The position numbers were made by a program, and so were the translations under genes. 34,106 bases of DNA from a virus: positions 1-34,106 of IMG/VR virus record IMGVR_UViG_3300027743_000064. One strand, given 5' to 3'. How positions within the stretch are numbered: position 1 is the stretch's first letter; the number at the start of each line of letters is the position of its first letter. Shown piece after piece: positions 1-9,088 of this stretch. The notes under the pieces were generated by a model. It saw only the letters and a list, made by a program, of their open reading frames with translations, searched no databases and was not told the origin of the DNA.

Positions 1-1
1 A

Positions 2-907
2 CTCGGAATCCCCAATCGACCGAGTGCCGAGGGAAAGAAGGGTTGGGGAGTGCGCGATACGGCGAAGGAGCTAGATCGTGCTCTGGGCGGAGTGAGTGAG
101 GACTTGCAGCTTGCCCGTCTAGTTCGCATGAATCCCGCACTGAAGAACATCAAGGATCGAGCGACAGCGATTCGAGTCGTCAAGCAGACGGCTAAGAGGA
201 TGGTGAACGAAGAGGAGGCTGTCGTATCCGGTGATGTGTCCTGTGCCGATGAAGTCTACCTGGGTGAGGCTGTCTCGATCTTATCCCAGCTTCCCCAAAC
301 CGTATTCGATTTCTGCATCACCGATCCACCGTGGATGAAGTTCGAGAAGTCTGACGATCCTACGTTGAAAAGAGACGATTTCACATTGCCCGTGTTTCAG
401 GCACTCTACCGGACAATGAAGTTCGACTCGATCATGTATATGTTCGTCGGAGCAGACGATTTCGAATTTTACAAAAAGAAGCTACCAAATATTGGCTGGA
501 AAGTGCAGGGACATCCATGCGTATGGGTAAAAGAGGGGAGTTTATCGAGGACAGGGGTCCGGTCATGGGAACATGGACGGGATTTGGAGCTTATCCTGGT
601 GGCCGCCAAAGGTTCACCTGTTCTCGCATCGAGCACTCAGGTCTCCTCTATATTTCACCATGCGGTTGTGCCATCGAAGCATCTGATTCACCCGAACGAG
701 AAACCCGTTGGTCTCCTAGAGAAGATAGCAAAAAACTGCTCATACGTCGGTTCGTTAGGGGTTGACCCGTTTGGTGGTTCTGGATCATTCGGTGTGATGT
801 GTGATAATCTCAAACGTCATTACACCATCATCGAGAGGGAGCACGACAGATACAAGAAGATTCAAGAACGGCTGACGAGGAAGAAGGCGAGCCGAGTCGA
901 TGATTGA
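2..907 (+). CDS. DNA adenine/cytosine-N4 methyltransferase with ParB-like HTH region (5' partial)
   Basis: Predicted SAM-dependent DNA amino-methyltransferase that methylates an exocyclic amine of adenine (N6) or cytosine (N4). The frame is open to the window edge, so the gene probably begins upstream; a GTG at 50 is the first in-window start candidate. Numbering from that GTG, catalytic motif IV is DPPW at residues 92-95, an HPNEKP segment starts at about 214, and the SAM-binding motif DPFGGSGSFG lies at 239-248. The order IV before I is that of beta-class enzymes. The first 50 residues (RDTAKEL, VSEDLQLAR, NPALKNIKDR) resemble the helix-turn-helix part of ParB-like proteins, which are often fused to methylases in phages. 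There is no restriction partner nearby, so it is probably an orphan phage methylase. It overlaps the polymerase gene by 8 bases. Confidence 0.88.
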   Translation, partial: LGIPNRPSAEGKKGWGVRDTAKELDRALGGVSEDLQLARLVRMNPALKNIKDRATAIRVVKQTAKRMVNEEEAVVSGDVSCADEVYLGEAVSILSQLPQTVFDFCITDPPWMKFEKSDDPTLKRDDFTLPVFQALYRTMKFDSIMYMFVGADDFEFYKKKLPNIGWKVQGHPCVWVKEGSLSRTGVRSWEHGRDLELILVAAKGSPVLASSTQVSSIFHHAVVPSKHLIHPNEKPVGLLEKIAKNCSYVGSLGVDPFGGSGSFGVMCDNLKRHYTIIEREHDRYKKIQERLTRKKASRVDD

Positions 908-3440
908 GCGGAACTACGTGCGTGGGGAGGGACCACTTCACGCCAAGCTAATGGTTATTGGAGAAGCTCCCGGTGGAGATGAAGACCGTGAGAGACGTCC
1001 ATTTGTCGGCGCTTCAGGCCGTTTGCTTAATAAGTTTCTACACGAGGCCGGCATCGAAAGAAGCCAGGTATACGTTACAAACATTGTCAAAATCCGTCCA
1101 CCTGACAATAAGTTTGAAAGACTTAGAGAGTATGGAGTCTCTCCGATCGATTTCTTGCCCGAGTTGTGGGACGAGATCAGAGCCGTTCGACCTAATTGCA
1201 TACTTGCCCTCGGAAAGAATGCTCTTAAATTTCTCACTGGACGCTCTGGCAAAGGTAATTCAATCACGGAAAACAGAGGTAGTATCCTGCCGCTCGTGTC
1301 GGCGTCGAGATGCGAATGCAAAGTTATAGCCACCTTCCATCCGGCGTCCCTTCTCCATATGCGCGGCTCGGACTTGGCAGATCCGATGCAACGCATCTTC
1401 ATGCAGTCTGATTTCAAGAAAGCTGTTGAAGAGAGCGAATCGCCAGAATTCAACCTACCTCGTAGGTCTCTACTCGTAGCTCAAAACTCGCAGGACGTAT
1501 GGAGATACATCAATAGGAATCGGGATAAGATAAACCCACTCACTGGACGCAAGCTAATAGGTCTGGACATTGAAGTCAAGAGTGCCATTCCCACAGTCTT
1601 AGGTTTATCATTCGATCCATACGAAGCTCTAGCTATTCCCCTCTTAGATTTTCCATCAGCCCATCACGATGGCGACTGTCTCTGTGTCAGCCCCAGGGAC
1701 GTAGCTGATTCTCTCCGAACGGTCTTCCAATACATCAACGACGAGGAAGTAGATATTGTAGGTCAGAACTTCAAGTTCGACCATGACAAGATCGAACCTC
1801 GGGGCATGTGTGTCAAGGGACGAATCATTGACATCATGCTCATCCACGCTACGGTCTATCCTGAATTCCCCAAGTCCATTGAGTTCATGCTTTCCGTCCA
1901 TACTCGTGAACCATTCTACAAGAATGACACGATGTATAAGACGTCGCTGCGTAACCTGTGCATTGGGTGCGGGCGTGATGCTGCCGTTTCTGTTGAATTG
2001 GCTGGCATTCTCTTGCCTCTCCTCAAGGAATTTGGACTCTGGGACTTCTATTTCGGCTACGACAAGTCAAGCTGGAAATGGCCGCTCTGTGTGGAGCAGC
2101 TTCACAATATGTATCGTCAGATGGATCATGTAGGATTTCCATTTGACAAAGACAAGAACAAGGAGTTAAAGCACAAGTATTCTAGCATGGCTGCCACTCA
2201 GCAGGTCGAACTGGACCTATTGGTCGGAGCTAAGGTAAACGTCAATTCGTGGAAGCAAGTAGCCTTCCTGCTATACGAGCATCTGAAGCTTCCTAAACGT
2301 GGCAAGGATGGACAGGGAACAGATGAGGACACGCTCGTAGCCCTCATGAATTCTCCAGCGACGAAGAACGAAGAACACAGACGGATCATGGAGTTGATCT
2401 TAGAAATCCGTCGCATTAGAAAGAACATTGGAACCTATCTCAATGCAGAGCTGGATTTCGATGGGAGAATGCGGACGAACTATAAGATCGTAGGAACTGA
2501 GACTGGTCGAACGTCTACTTCCAAGCAAGATCCCCCTGTCCGCCCATACCCTATGGGACTGTCATTCCAGACAATGACCAAGCATGGGGAGATCGGTCCA
2601 GACTTGAGAAAGCAATTTCCTGTCGACTCTGGTTTCTGCTATTTGCAGGCAGACTCGAAGCAAGCAGAGGCACGCGTCGTATGGCTCTTGGCTGAGAACT
2701 ATGCTGGCTTGATCAGACTGGATGATCCGAATTATGACGTTCATGCCGAGACAGCCTCTTGGTTCTATCCCGGATCAGACGTCGAACTATTGAAGAAAGA
2801 CAAACCGAGACGATTTACGGGAAAGACGATCCGTCACTCCGGTCACTACGACGTGAGCAAGCGTCCCTGCATGATGCGATTCAACAGTGACGCCAAGAAA
2901 TTCAATCTTGACATCCAGATCACTGAATGGAAAGCCGGTCAGCTATTGGAGCTTTTCCACACGAATGACCCGTCCATCAAGGGCACATTCCATCAACAGA
3001 TTAGAGATGTCGTAGATGAGACACGAGTCTTAACTTCTCCATTCGGAAGAAGGAGAGAGTTCTTCGGGAATCCAGACGATCATGGCTTCTACAAGGAAGC
3101 GTATGCTCAGATTCCCCAAGCGACAGTAGCCGACAATACGAAAAGAGCGATGCTAGGGATTCGACATGAAGTCTCTGACATTCGATTCGTATTGGAGTGG
3201 CACGATGGCTTCTTAGCTATGGTTCCAATCAAAGAGGTCGAGCTTTATGCACGGCTCTTCAATGATTGGATGGAGAAACCAATAGATTTCAGTGAGTGTT
3301 CGCTCCCGAGAAAATCCATTGTAATTCCGTGCGAATTGGAAATCTCGGAGACGACCTACTACGACATGGAAACCTATGAATTGGATCGACGACGTCCTGA
3401 CGGGGACGGATCACGTCGAGACGCCCAAGCAATTCGTTAA
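900..3440 (+). CDS. Uracil-DNA glycosylase / family A DNA polymerase fusion
   Basis: Replicative DNA polymerase with an N-terminal uracil-DNA-glycosylase (family 4-like) domain. Residues 17-156 carry GEAPGGDED (21-29), PFVGASG, VTNIVKIRPP and FHPASLL (146-152). The CxxC that supplies part of the Fe-S cluster in classical family 4 enzymes is not seen before GEAPG. A 3'-5' exonuclease follows: DIE at 223-225, NFKFD at 290-294, D360. The polymerase part has TGRTSTS (535-541), motif A DSKQAEAR (585-592), motif B R638-x3-K642-x7-Y650, and motif C HDG (768-770). The position equal to E. coli Pol I Phe762 is His646, and the usual HDE of motif C is HDG. The last 65 bases overlap the downstream ATPase gene. 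The UDG domain may let the replisome sense or remove uracil (inference). Confidence 0.93.
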   Translation: MIERNYVRGEGPLHAKLMVIGEAPGGDEDRERRPFVGASGRLLNKFLHEAGIERSQVYVTNIVKIRPPDNKFERLREYGVSPIDFLPELWDEIRAVRPNCILALGKNALKFLTGRSGKGNSITENRGSILPLVSASRCECKVIATFHPASLLHMRGSDLADPMQRIFMQSDFKKAVEESESPEFNLPRRSLLVAQNSQDVWRYINRNRDKINPLTGRKLIGLDIEVKSAIPTVLGLSFDPYEALAIPLLDFPSAHHDGDCLCVSPRDVADSLRTVFQYINDEEVDIVGQNFKFDHDKIEPRGMCVKGRIIDIMLIHATVYPEFPKSIEFMLSVHTREPFYKNDTMYKTSLRNLCIGCGRDAAVSVELAGILLPLLKEFGLWDFYFGYDKSSWKWPLCVEQLHNMYRQMDHVGFPFDKDKNKELKHKYSSMAATQQVELDLLVGAKVNVNSWKQVAFLLYEHLKLPKRGKDGQGTDEDTLVALMNSPATKNEEHRRIMELILEIRRIRKNIGTYLNAELDFDGRMRTNYKIVGTETGRTSTSKQDPPVRPYPMGLSFQTMTKHGEIGPDLRKQFPVDSGFCYLQADSKQAEARVVWLLAENYAGLIRLDDPNYDVHAETASWFYPGSDVELLKKDKPRRFTGKTIRHSGHYDVSKRPCMMRFNSDAKKFNLDIQITEWKAGQLLELFHTNDPSIKGTFHQQIRDVVDETRVLTSPFGRRREFFGNPDDHGFYKEAYAQIPQATVADNTKRAMLGIRHEVSDIRFVLEWHDGFLAMVPIKEVELYARLFNDWMEKPIDFSECSLPRKSIVIPCELEISETTYYDMETYELDRRRPDGDGSRRDAQAIR

Positions 3441-4605
3441 GTGGTCACTCTACTCAGCCATTGCAGCTGTCACATCGCCAAATGTATCACTAAACAAGCA
3501 GGGAGCTTACGATCTATACCCAAACATCTATGTAATGCTCTTGGCAGAATCCGGCGTAGGTAAAGGGTTTGGCGTCTGGTTGGCAAAGTCAATGGTTACG
3601 GCGGTAGATACTACTCGCGTGTTTGCAGGGCGGAACTCGATTCAGAAGATCGTTACTGATCTGTCTATGGCAATGACCAAGGGTAAGGGAAAGGAGATGA
3701 TCAAGGATGGGCGCGCGTATCTGTCGTCCGGCGAATTCGTCAATTTCCTGTTACGCGATGAGCAGGCAATCTCAATCCTTACAGAATGGTATGACACTCA
3801 TTACGTTAGAGAGTGGGCAAATAGTCTTAAGAGCACTGGAACCGAAGTCCTCAAGGATATTAACGTCACCATGCTCGGCGCGTCTACCTCTGATTACCTC
3901 AGAGAGTCCGTGCCTATTGCTGCTATTAAAGGAGGATTTTTTGGGCGCCTCATGCTTATTTACTCGGCAGAGAAAGGTAAAGCAAACGCGCTCATCGACG
4001 ATGCGAAAGAGTCGGAACAAGTCGCCCCGAAAGTCAAAGACTGGTCGAAGTATCTAGTGGAGCTGTCGAAGATACCGACAGGATCAAAGTTCACAGTAAC
4101 GGAGAAAGCAAGAGAATTCTACAGACCTTGGTATTACGACCTACAACAGAAGATTAGAGATCGAATACTGGTTGACAAGACAGGCTATATTCATCGACTG
4201 CACGATCATGCTCTGAAGATTGCGATGATTATCAGCTTGTCTGAGGCACCCGATCTAGTCCTTACCAAGCTCCATGTAGAGGAAGGAATAGACCTAGCAG
4301 AGTCGCTCCTCACGACCATTAAAAAGACGGTAATTGGGATTGGTCTATCAGAGCTGGCACCCAAGAACGAAGTATTCTTACGATCACTGTTCCGAGCCGA
4401 CGACTACAGAATGACTCGTAAGATGATGATGCAGAACAACCACAACGAATTCGATGCCATCGAGATGGATCGTATCGCCTTGACTCTTGAAGACGCAGGG
4501 TTGATTAAGAAAGCAGGCCAAGGGTCGGCGGCGGAATTTCAATTAACAATGGTGGGAAGGAAGCAATTCCTAGATATTCAAACCGAGCTAAAGAGGAAGA
4601 AATGA
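3376..4605 (+). CDS. DUF3987-like P-loop ATPase (putative replication helicase/primase-associated protein)
   Basis: A 409-residue protein resembling phage DUF3987-type ATPases found in replication modules. The N-terminal segment MNWIDDVL through VKWSLYSAIAAV, then LYPNIYVML, leads into a Walker A-like loop AESGVGKG (57-64). The lysine is kept, but the first Gly and final Ser/Thr of GxxxxGKS/T are Ala and Gly. Further along are GEFVNFLL, a predicted beta-strand ending NVTMLGAST, and GGFFGRLMLIY, all characteristic of this family. The C-terminal 70 residues (ALTLEDAGLIKK, FQLTMVGRKQF) look like a winged helix. The ATG at 3376 sits inside the polymerase end, preceded by GGAA at a 4-base spacing. 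The position directly after the polymerase supports a replication role; the exact activity is not known from sequence. Confidence 0.75.
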   Translation: MNWIDDVLTGTDHVETPKQFVKWSLYSAIAAVTSPNVSLNKQGAYDLYPNIYVMLLAESGVGKGFGVWLAKSMVTAVDTTRVFAGRNSIQKIVTDLSMAMTKGKGKEMIKDGRAYLSSGEFVNFLLRDEQAISILTEWYDTHYVREWANSLKSTGTEVLKDINVTMLGASTSDYLRESVPIAAIKGGFFGRLMLIYSAEKGKANALIDDAKESEQVAPKVKDWSKYLVELSKIPTGSKFTVTEKAREFYRPWYYDLQQKIRDRILVDKTGYIHRLHDHALKIAMIISLSEAPDLVLTKLHVEEGIDLAESLLTTIKKTVIGIGLSELAPKNEVFLRSLFRADDYRMTRKMMMQNNHNEFDAIEMDRIALTLEDAGLIKKAGQGSAAEFQLTMVGRKQFLDIQTELKRKK

Positions 4606-4811
4606 TCAAGCGAGGAATGTATGAGCCAGAGTTCGGACCCTGCATCATCCGTCCGATGAGTGTTCATTGCAGTGAGAGAGTTCGGATAACTTGGACGTTA
4701 CCAGATGGAACCAAGGTCGATACGTGGCACACTTGTCCGACTCCGGAGATGGTCGAAGCTGGAAAAAATGAGAGTCGAAAAATTCTTCCCGACAGTCCTC
4801 ATCATCCTTGA
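4602..4811 (+). CDS. Small hypothetical protein
   Basis: A 69-residue protein of unknown function, coupled to the ATPase gene by an ATGA overlap. It has several cysteines (C14, C23, C45) and a central strand-like stretch RVRITWTLPDGT, but no family that I recognise. The last 44 bases overlap the next small membrane-protein gene. It is kept because of the coupled start and its place in a gapless + strand operon. Confidence 0.5.
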   Translation: MIKRGMYEPEFGPCIIRPMSVHCSERVRITWTLPDGTKVDTWHTCPTPEMVEAGKNESRKILPDSPHHP

Positions 4812-4908
4812 TCTGTGTGCTGCGGCAGTCTACCTATATCAAGGCGACTACCGCAGAGCAATTTACTGGACGGCAGCGGCGGTGTTGACGGCGTGCGTTA
4901 CCTATTGA
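4768..4908 (+). CDS. Small single- or double-pass membrane protein
   Basis: A 46-residue hydrophobic protein beginning MRVEKFFPTVLIILDL, then AAAVYLYQGDYRRAIYWTAAAVLTA. It has two short hydrophobic segments separated by a basic DYRRA turn. Proteins of this pattern are common as small phage membrane proteins of unknown role. A longer reading from an ATG at 4705 is possible, but its extra residues are basic and unlike a membrane protein, so the start at 4768 is preferred. The stop overlaps the convergent internal virion protein gene by 7 bases, so there is no room for a terminator between the two opposing operons. Confidence 0.6.
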   Translation: MRVEKFFPTVLIILDLCAAAVYLYQGDYRRAIYWTAAAVLTACVTY

Positions 4909-7900
4909 TACTTCCGTCTCGCAGATCGCCGTTTCTGGACGTTGGCGCTCTCTCCAAGGAACAACAATGGAGCAAGGATAGCTGCCAGTTCAGGATTTTC
5001 CTTCTGTATGGCATAGATATCCTGCAAGAACATCGCATTGGCTTTCTTGGATACTTCCGATTTCTCTAGCAGTTCTTCCCCAGGATGGCTCATAACCCTA
5101 TCTGAATCTGGAAGCCACTGAGGTTTCTCTCCAGTTATGGTCCTATTTTTCAGGTGGGTTATTGCTGTTGAGAGAGCTGGGGATGTCTTACCTTCCATAA
5201 AGGTTTGAATGGCATCCCATTCTGTTCTTGATCTATAACCTTTTCCAAATTCCCTGATTTCTCCTGTCTCTGTGTCCTTATATTTTCCACGCTTACCCAC
5301 GAACATTGGAGCTAGCTGCGAAAACAATCGGATGTATGATTGATGACCTCCACTGAAATCAATTCTTACATTGCCAATTTTAACCTTACCAAAATCAGAT
5401 GAGCGAGGATCTAGCTCAATATCCACTGCATCTCCACCAGCAGCTTTGAATATTGTTGCCATTCCTGCCCATTTCCCAGCAATCGTAGCTGCTGATTTGA
5501 GCATTTCCTTTCTTACGAATGGACTGGCTTTCGCATAATTGATGGGATTGAGCATATGTATTCTTGCTGCAGCAAGTCGTGGAGAGAAGAACATTGCATT
5601 GAGCAAGGGTGATGCATCATCCAACATCTTAGGTAGATTGCCACGTCCTGTCATGGCATTGACGAGTTTGGCAATCTCTGCATCTGACGAGACTTTCTTT
5701 CCCTTCTTTGCAGCATACTTTGCTGCCGATTCTGTCAAATTGTTAAACAGGTCCATTCTTGTCTGATTCAACAATCCAACGTAGCCACGTCCTGAGGCGC
5801 GCACTAGCTTACCATAGCCCGGAATTCTCTCAGCTAATTTCGACATGAAAAGTTCTTCAGTCTCATTAGCTTTCATCCCAGGTTTCGGTAGGTCTGAAAT
5901 AGCTAAGTCAGCTTTTCTGGCCCTAGCATAGTTAGGGTGATTCATAATAGCCTGTTGACTCTCCTTGAAGAATTTCTCACTTCCCACAGACTTTATCATC
6001 TTAGGGATATTCTTCCGCAATTCTGGCTTGTGCAGAGCTCCAACAGCTTGGCGGAATCCAGAGAGGTCAAGAGTGGACATCATTGCTCTGGGAACATTTA
6101 GAGCATCAAAAGCTTCTTCCTTGATCCTCTTACGACCCCCAGGAGTGAAGGGATTGGGAGCCTCTCTGGTAATGGGTTTAGCAGCTGTCCCTTTCGACTG
6201 ACCTAATCCAACTTTCAATGGATTCGCAGAAGATCCAGGTGCAGAAACATCTGGAGTCTTATTCCACCACGATTCGAGCTTCTCCACCCAGTCTGGACCG
6301 ACTTCCTTGGCAGCTTTGGCTTTCTGCCTATCGGTCATCTTATTGACGATGGCACTGAAGTTGACAGATCCCTTCTCATTCCTCAGACTCTCGGGGAGGA
6401 ACTGTTTCCATGACTCTGGGAACTTGAGCTTCGAGGCTGTTTTTACATCTTCCGGAGTGATTTTACCTTCCCGATCCAACTCCTCAAGCTCTCGCATCGT
6501 GCGCTTTCTTTGAGCTGCTGTTCTCAGGTCAGTGCGCTTTCGTCGAGGAACAGATCCGGTTTGATCGGCCAAGGTTCTCCTCAACCGACTGAAGATACCT
6601 GTGCTCTCAGGCAAAGCCTCGGTAGCTCCGACAGACTTACCAGATCCAACTTTCCTACCAAGAGGAGGAGTTCTGGTGGGAATTGCTGACGGTGGGGCAG
6701 GAACGTCTGGTGTGATAATCTCCGACGGTGAAATAGCCGGGGGATATGGAGCATTTGCTGCCGCAACTCGTGCTCTAAAAGCTTCCCTGGATTCACCGAT
6801 TCTCCTAGCCAGGGGTTCACCGACCTCCTCGGCAACGACAGCACCACCTCTAACTCTCGGGTCGACTGGAGAATAGACACCTGTCCTCGCGTTCCAATCA
6901 ATGACTTGTCTCTCCGCTGCTCTTCTCGCTCCCGTATAATTTGGACCAATTCCAGCACCTTCGACTGGTGGGAGATCCATCGTTGGAGGAACCCGCGGCG
7001 CAGGATACGCCGCCGAGACATCAGCAGGAATGTCAACGACGGGAATCTCCCTCGATCCGATAGTAGGAACAGGCTCGGGTGTCCTGGCGACGAATCTACC
7101 AGCTTCTCTTGCCGGGACAACACGTCCCGTAGTCGGACTAACAGTGCCGGAGGGACCTCTGACCGATCTGGGATCGAATGGCTTCCTTTCAAGAGGCGTA
7201 TACGGCCTCTGAGAATGAGTAGCCACTCCCGCTTCATCGACCACAAAATGTCCTTGTGCAGAGGCGGCTCGCTGCGGGAGGAGCTTCTGGACCGGGGAGT
7301 AGGATGGCGCCTTTGGATTGATGAGTGGAGCGACTTCTTCAGCGACTTCTTTTCCTCCACGTAGCCATCTCCCTGCACCTTTGAGAAGTGGGCCAACAAC
7401 CTTTCCAGTTGCCCAATCTGTAGCAAGTCCAACTGCCGACGATGATGGACGAGCTATGTTTTCATATGCCCATTGATCAAGAGCTGGAATGCTGGGCATT
7501 ATGGAAGCTGGGGAGTAACTTTGTGGATTCCATTTAGGAGTCCACCTCATTTCCTCTGGACCCCAAGCCTCTCTGGGAAGCTCAGGAAGTGCGGGTCTGG
7601 TCACGCCACGAATGGGAGGAAGATAGGACGATTCCCCGCCATAGGCAGTATCCATGACTCTCGAGAACATCGATGGAGGTGCGGATGGAATGTCGGGCAT
7701 CTTGCCCTCTGGCATATAGACGGGAGCACTACTCCAGTTTTTCGGGGGTGGTTCATCTATCCAATCTTCACTGGACCTATTGAATCCTGTGGGAGGTTGA
7801 ACTCCCTGCTCTCCTCTAAGAATGGACTTAATTTCATCCGGTGTCGGCGGACGAGATTTATTCCATGGAATTCTATCGACCTTGCCAGTTTTCTTGTTTC

Positions 7901-7919
7901 GAACTGTTACTTCTGGCAT
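4902..7919 (-). CDS. Large internal virion / ejected protein (putative)
   Basis: A 1005-residue protein, the last gene of the minus-strand structural operon. Residues 1 to about 480 are Pro-rich and low in complexity (repeated VPP, PARE and TPTGR-like stretches) and are probably disordered. The C-terminal half is helical and contains a conserved-looking region from residue 777, FFSPRLAAARIHMLNPINY followed by PFVRKEMLKS. I associate this with large proteins of podovirus-like and other phages that are packaged in the head and ejected with DNA (large polyvalent-type proteins). Together with the two genes before it, this matches the usual set of three internal core proteins. No lytic transglycosylase motif is evident. 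The start forms a TAATG junction with the preceding gene. The role is inferred from position and composition. Confidence 0.7.
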   Translation of the reverse strand: MPEVTVRNKKTGKVDRIPWNKSRPPTPDEIKSILRGEQGVQPPTGFNRSSEDWIDEPPPKNWSSAPVYMPEGKMPDIPSAPPSMFSRVMDTAYGGESSYLPPIRGVTRPALPELPREAWGPEEMRWTPKWNPQSYSPASIMPSIPALDQWAYENIARPSSSAVGLATDWATGKVVGPLLKGAGRWLRGGKEVAEEVAPLINPKAPSYSPVQKLLPQRAASAQGHFVVDEAGVATHSQRPYTPLERKPFDPRSVRGPSGTVSPTTGRVVPAREAGRFVARTPEPVPTIGSREIPVVDIPADVSAAYPAPRVPPTMDLPPVEGAGIGPNYTGARRAAERQVIDWNARTGVYSPVDPRVRGGAVVAEEVGEPLARRIGESREAFRARVAAANAPYPPAISPSEIITPDVPAPPSAIPTRTPPLGRKVGSGKSVGATEALPESTGIFSRLRRTLADQTGSVPRRKRTDLRTAAQRKRTMRELEELDREGKITPEDVKTASKLKFPESWKQFLPESLRNEKGSVNFSAIVNKMTDRQKAKAAKEVGPDWVEKLESWWNKTPDVSAPGSSANPLKVGLGQSKGTAAKPITREAPNPFTPGGRKRIKEEAFDALNVPRAMMSTLDLSGFRQAVGALHKPELRKNIPKMIKSVGSEKFFKESQQAIMNHPNYARARKADLAISDLPKPGMKANETEELFMSKLAERIPGYGKLVRASGRGYVGLLNQTRMDLFNNLTESAAKYAAKKGKKVSSDAEIAKLVNAMTGRGNLPKMLDDASPLLNAMFFSPRLAAARIHMLNPINYAKASPFVRKEMLKSAATIAGKWAGMATIFKAAGGDAVDIELDPRSSDFGKVKIGNVRIDFSGGHQSYIRLFSQLAPMFVGKRGKYKDTETGEIREFGKGYRSRTEWDAIQTFMEGKTSPALSTAITHLKNRTITGEKPQWLPDSDRVMSHPGEELLEKSEVSKKANAMFLQDIYAIQKENPELAAILAPLLFLGESANVQKRRSARRKYQ

Positions 7920-9088
7920 TAGTATCCCTCGTCATCATCGTAGTCGATTACCTTACCAGCATTGGGGTTAAAGATGCTTTCATTACTTTCGTCTGGTGAC
8001 GGCTGTCTACGGCGACCGAGAATCTCATCTTCAATAGCTACGACTCGACGCATGAACCGCTCGAACTGAATCCGATCAGGGCTACCTGGAGCAGCGGCCA
8101 TTGTATCAGGATTGAGAGATCCCTCAGCAGTTACATACTTAGCCCACTTGGGATTCTCTGCCTGTGCTCTGGACATTGCTGACTGACGAGCAGTGGATTG
8201 CTCGATAGCGGAGACTGGACGATTCTCGTTTCTATCCGCACGATCCTGAGAACGAATCGTTTGACCCAGCTGACCACGAGCAGTATTGGCGTTGTAGCCA
8301 GCAATTCCAGTTCTGGTCTGAGCATCAGTCAATCGTCCCTGCTCGAACTTCCAGTCAGTCGCTTTTTGATCAAGACCAAAATCTCTCTGCTCTCCAGTCT
8401 TTGGATTGACAGAAATTCTGTGACCCTTATCATTCACAAAGGTAGTCCATCCCCGACCCTGCAATTCCTCGATCTGAGCAGTTCGATACTTTTCCAGTGA
8501 TGTCTGCGCTCTCTCATCGAGGTCATGCTTTGCCATCAGACGCTTATAGTCCTGCTCGTCCTTTGCGACCTCACGAACTTCCTTCATGAAAGAGAGACGA
8601 CGACCGGTAGACTTGTCTTCTAACTCAGCCTGTCGACCAAGACCCTGCTCTTTCGTAGACCATTCTTCCATCGCCCGTTGATGAGGAAGGTTCAGCGCCT
8701 CTTGACCAGCCTTCCATCCAGCACCAGCGCCCTGTTGAAGTCCCGTCGCAGCTCCGACCAATGCTGATCCGAACCGATGCCATCCCCCAGGTTTCTGATA
8801 CTGGGGAATGTTCTTCATGTGTTCTTCGTATGCCTGAGTCGATGGACCCTGTCGTGTGTAAAGATCCTTCATCTCAGACAGATAACTACCCCACTCATTC
8901 TTAGGCTGTTCTGGTGTCTGAGTAGGAGCAGCAGTGGGATTCGTCATGGTATCATCGAATATGGCTTCTCGCCAAGGATTCGATTGGCTCATCATGCGAT
9001 TCTGTGTGGACGGAATCTGATTCGGCATCCCGAATTTCTTCGGTTTGGGAAGTGAGTTCGTCCAGCTATCGAATGGATTTCTGAACAT
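7919..9088 (-). CDS. Putative internal virion protein (helical, Gln/Glu-rich)
   Basis: A 389-residue protein. The N-terminus is polar and Pro-rich. A short small-residue segment FGSALVGAATGLQQGAGAGW follows (about residues 106-125), then a long charged helical region with coiled-coil character (about 140-225). The C-terminus is acidic and ends DYDDDEGY. It lies between the Gly/Ala-rich protein and the 1005-residue protein and is linked to the latter by TAATG. This place in the operon fits a podovirus internal core or ejection protein, but no enzymatic motif is visible and the call rests on context. Confidence 0.6.
   Translation of the reverse strand: MFRNPFDSWTNSLPKPKKFGMPNQIPSTQNRMMSQSNPWREAIFDDTMTNPTAAPTQTPEQPKNEWGSYLSEMKDLYTRQGPSTQAYEEHMKNIPQYQKPGGWHRFGSALVGAATGLQQGAGAGWKAGQEALNLPHQRAMEEWSTKEQGLGRQAELEDKSTGRRLSFMKEVREVAKDEQDYKRLMAKHDLDERAQTSLEKYRTAQIEELQGRGWTTFVNDKGHRISVNPKTGEQRDFGLDQKATDWKFEQGRLTDAQTRTGIAGYNANTARGQLGQTIRSQDRADRNENRPVSAIEQSTARQSAMSRAQAENPKWAKYVTAEGSLNPDTMAAAPGSPDRIQFERFMRRVVAIEDEILGRRRQPSPDESNESIFNPNAGKVIDYDDDEGY

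Noticed and set aside
6581-7432. 283-residue minus-strand ORF
   Set aside because: Out-of-frame reading of the low-complexity Pro-rich part of the 1005-residue protein; very high Arg/Ser/Leu content and no motifs.
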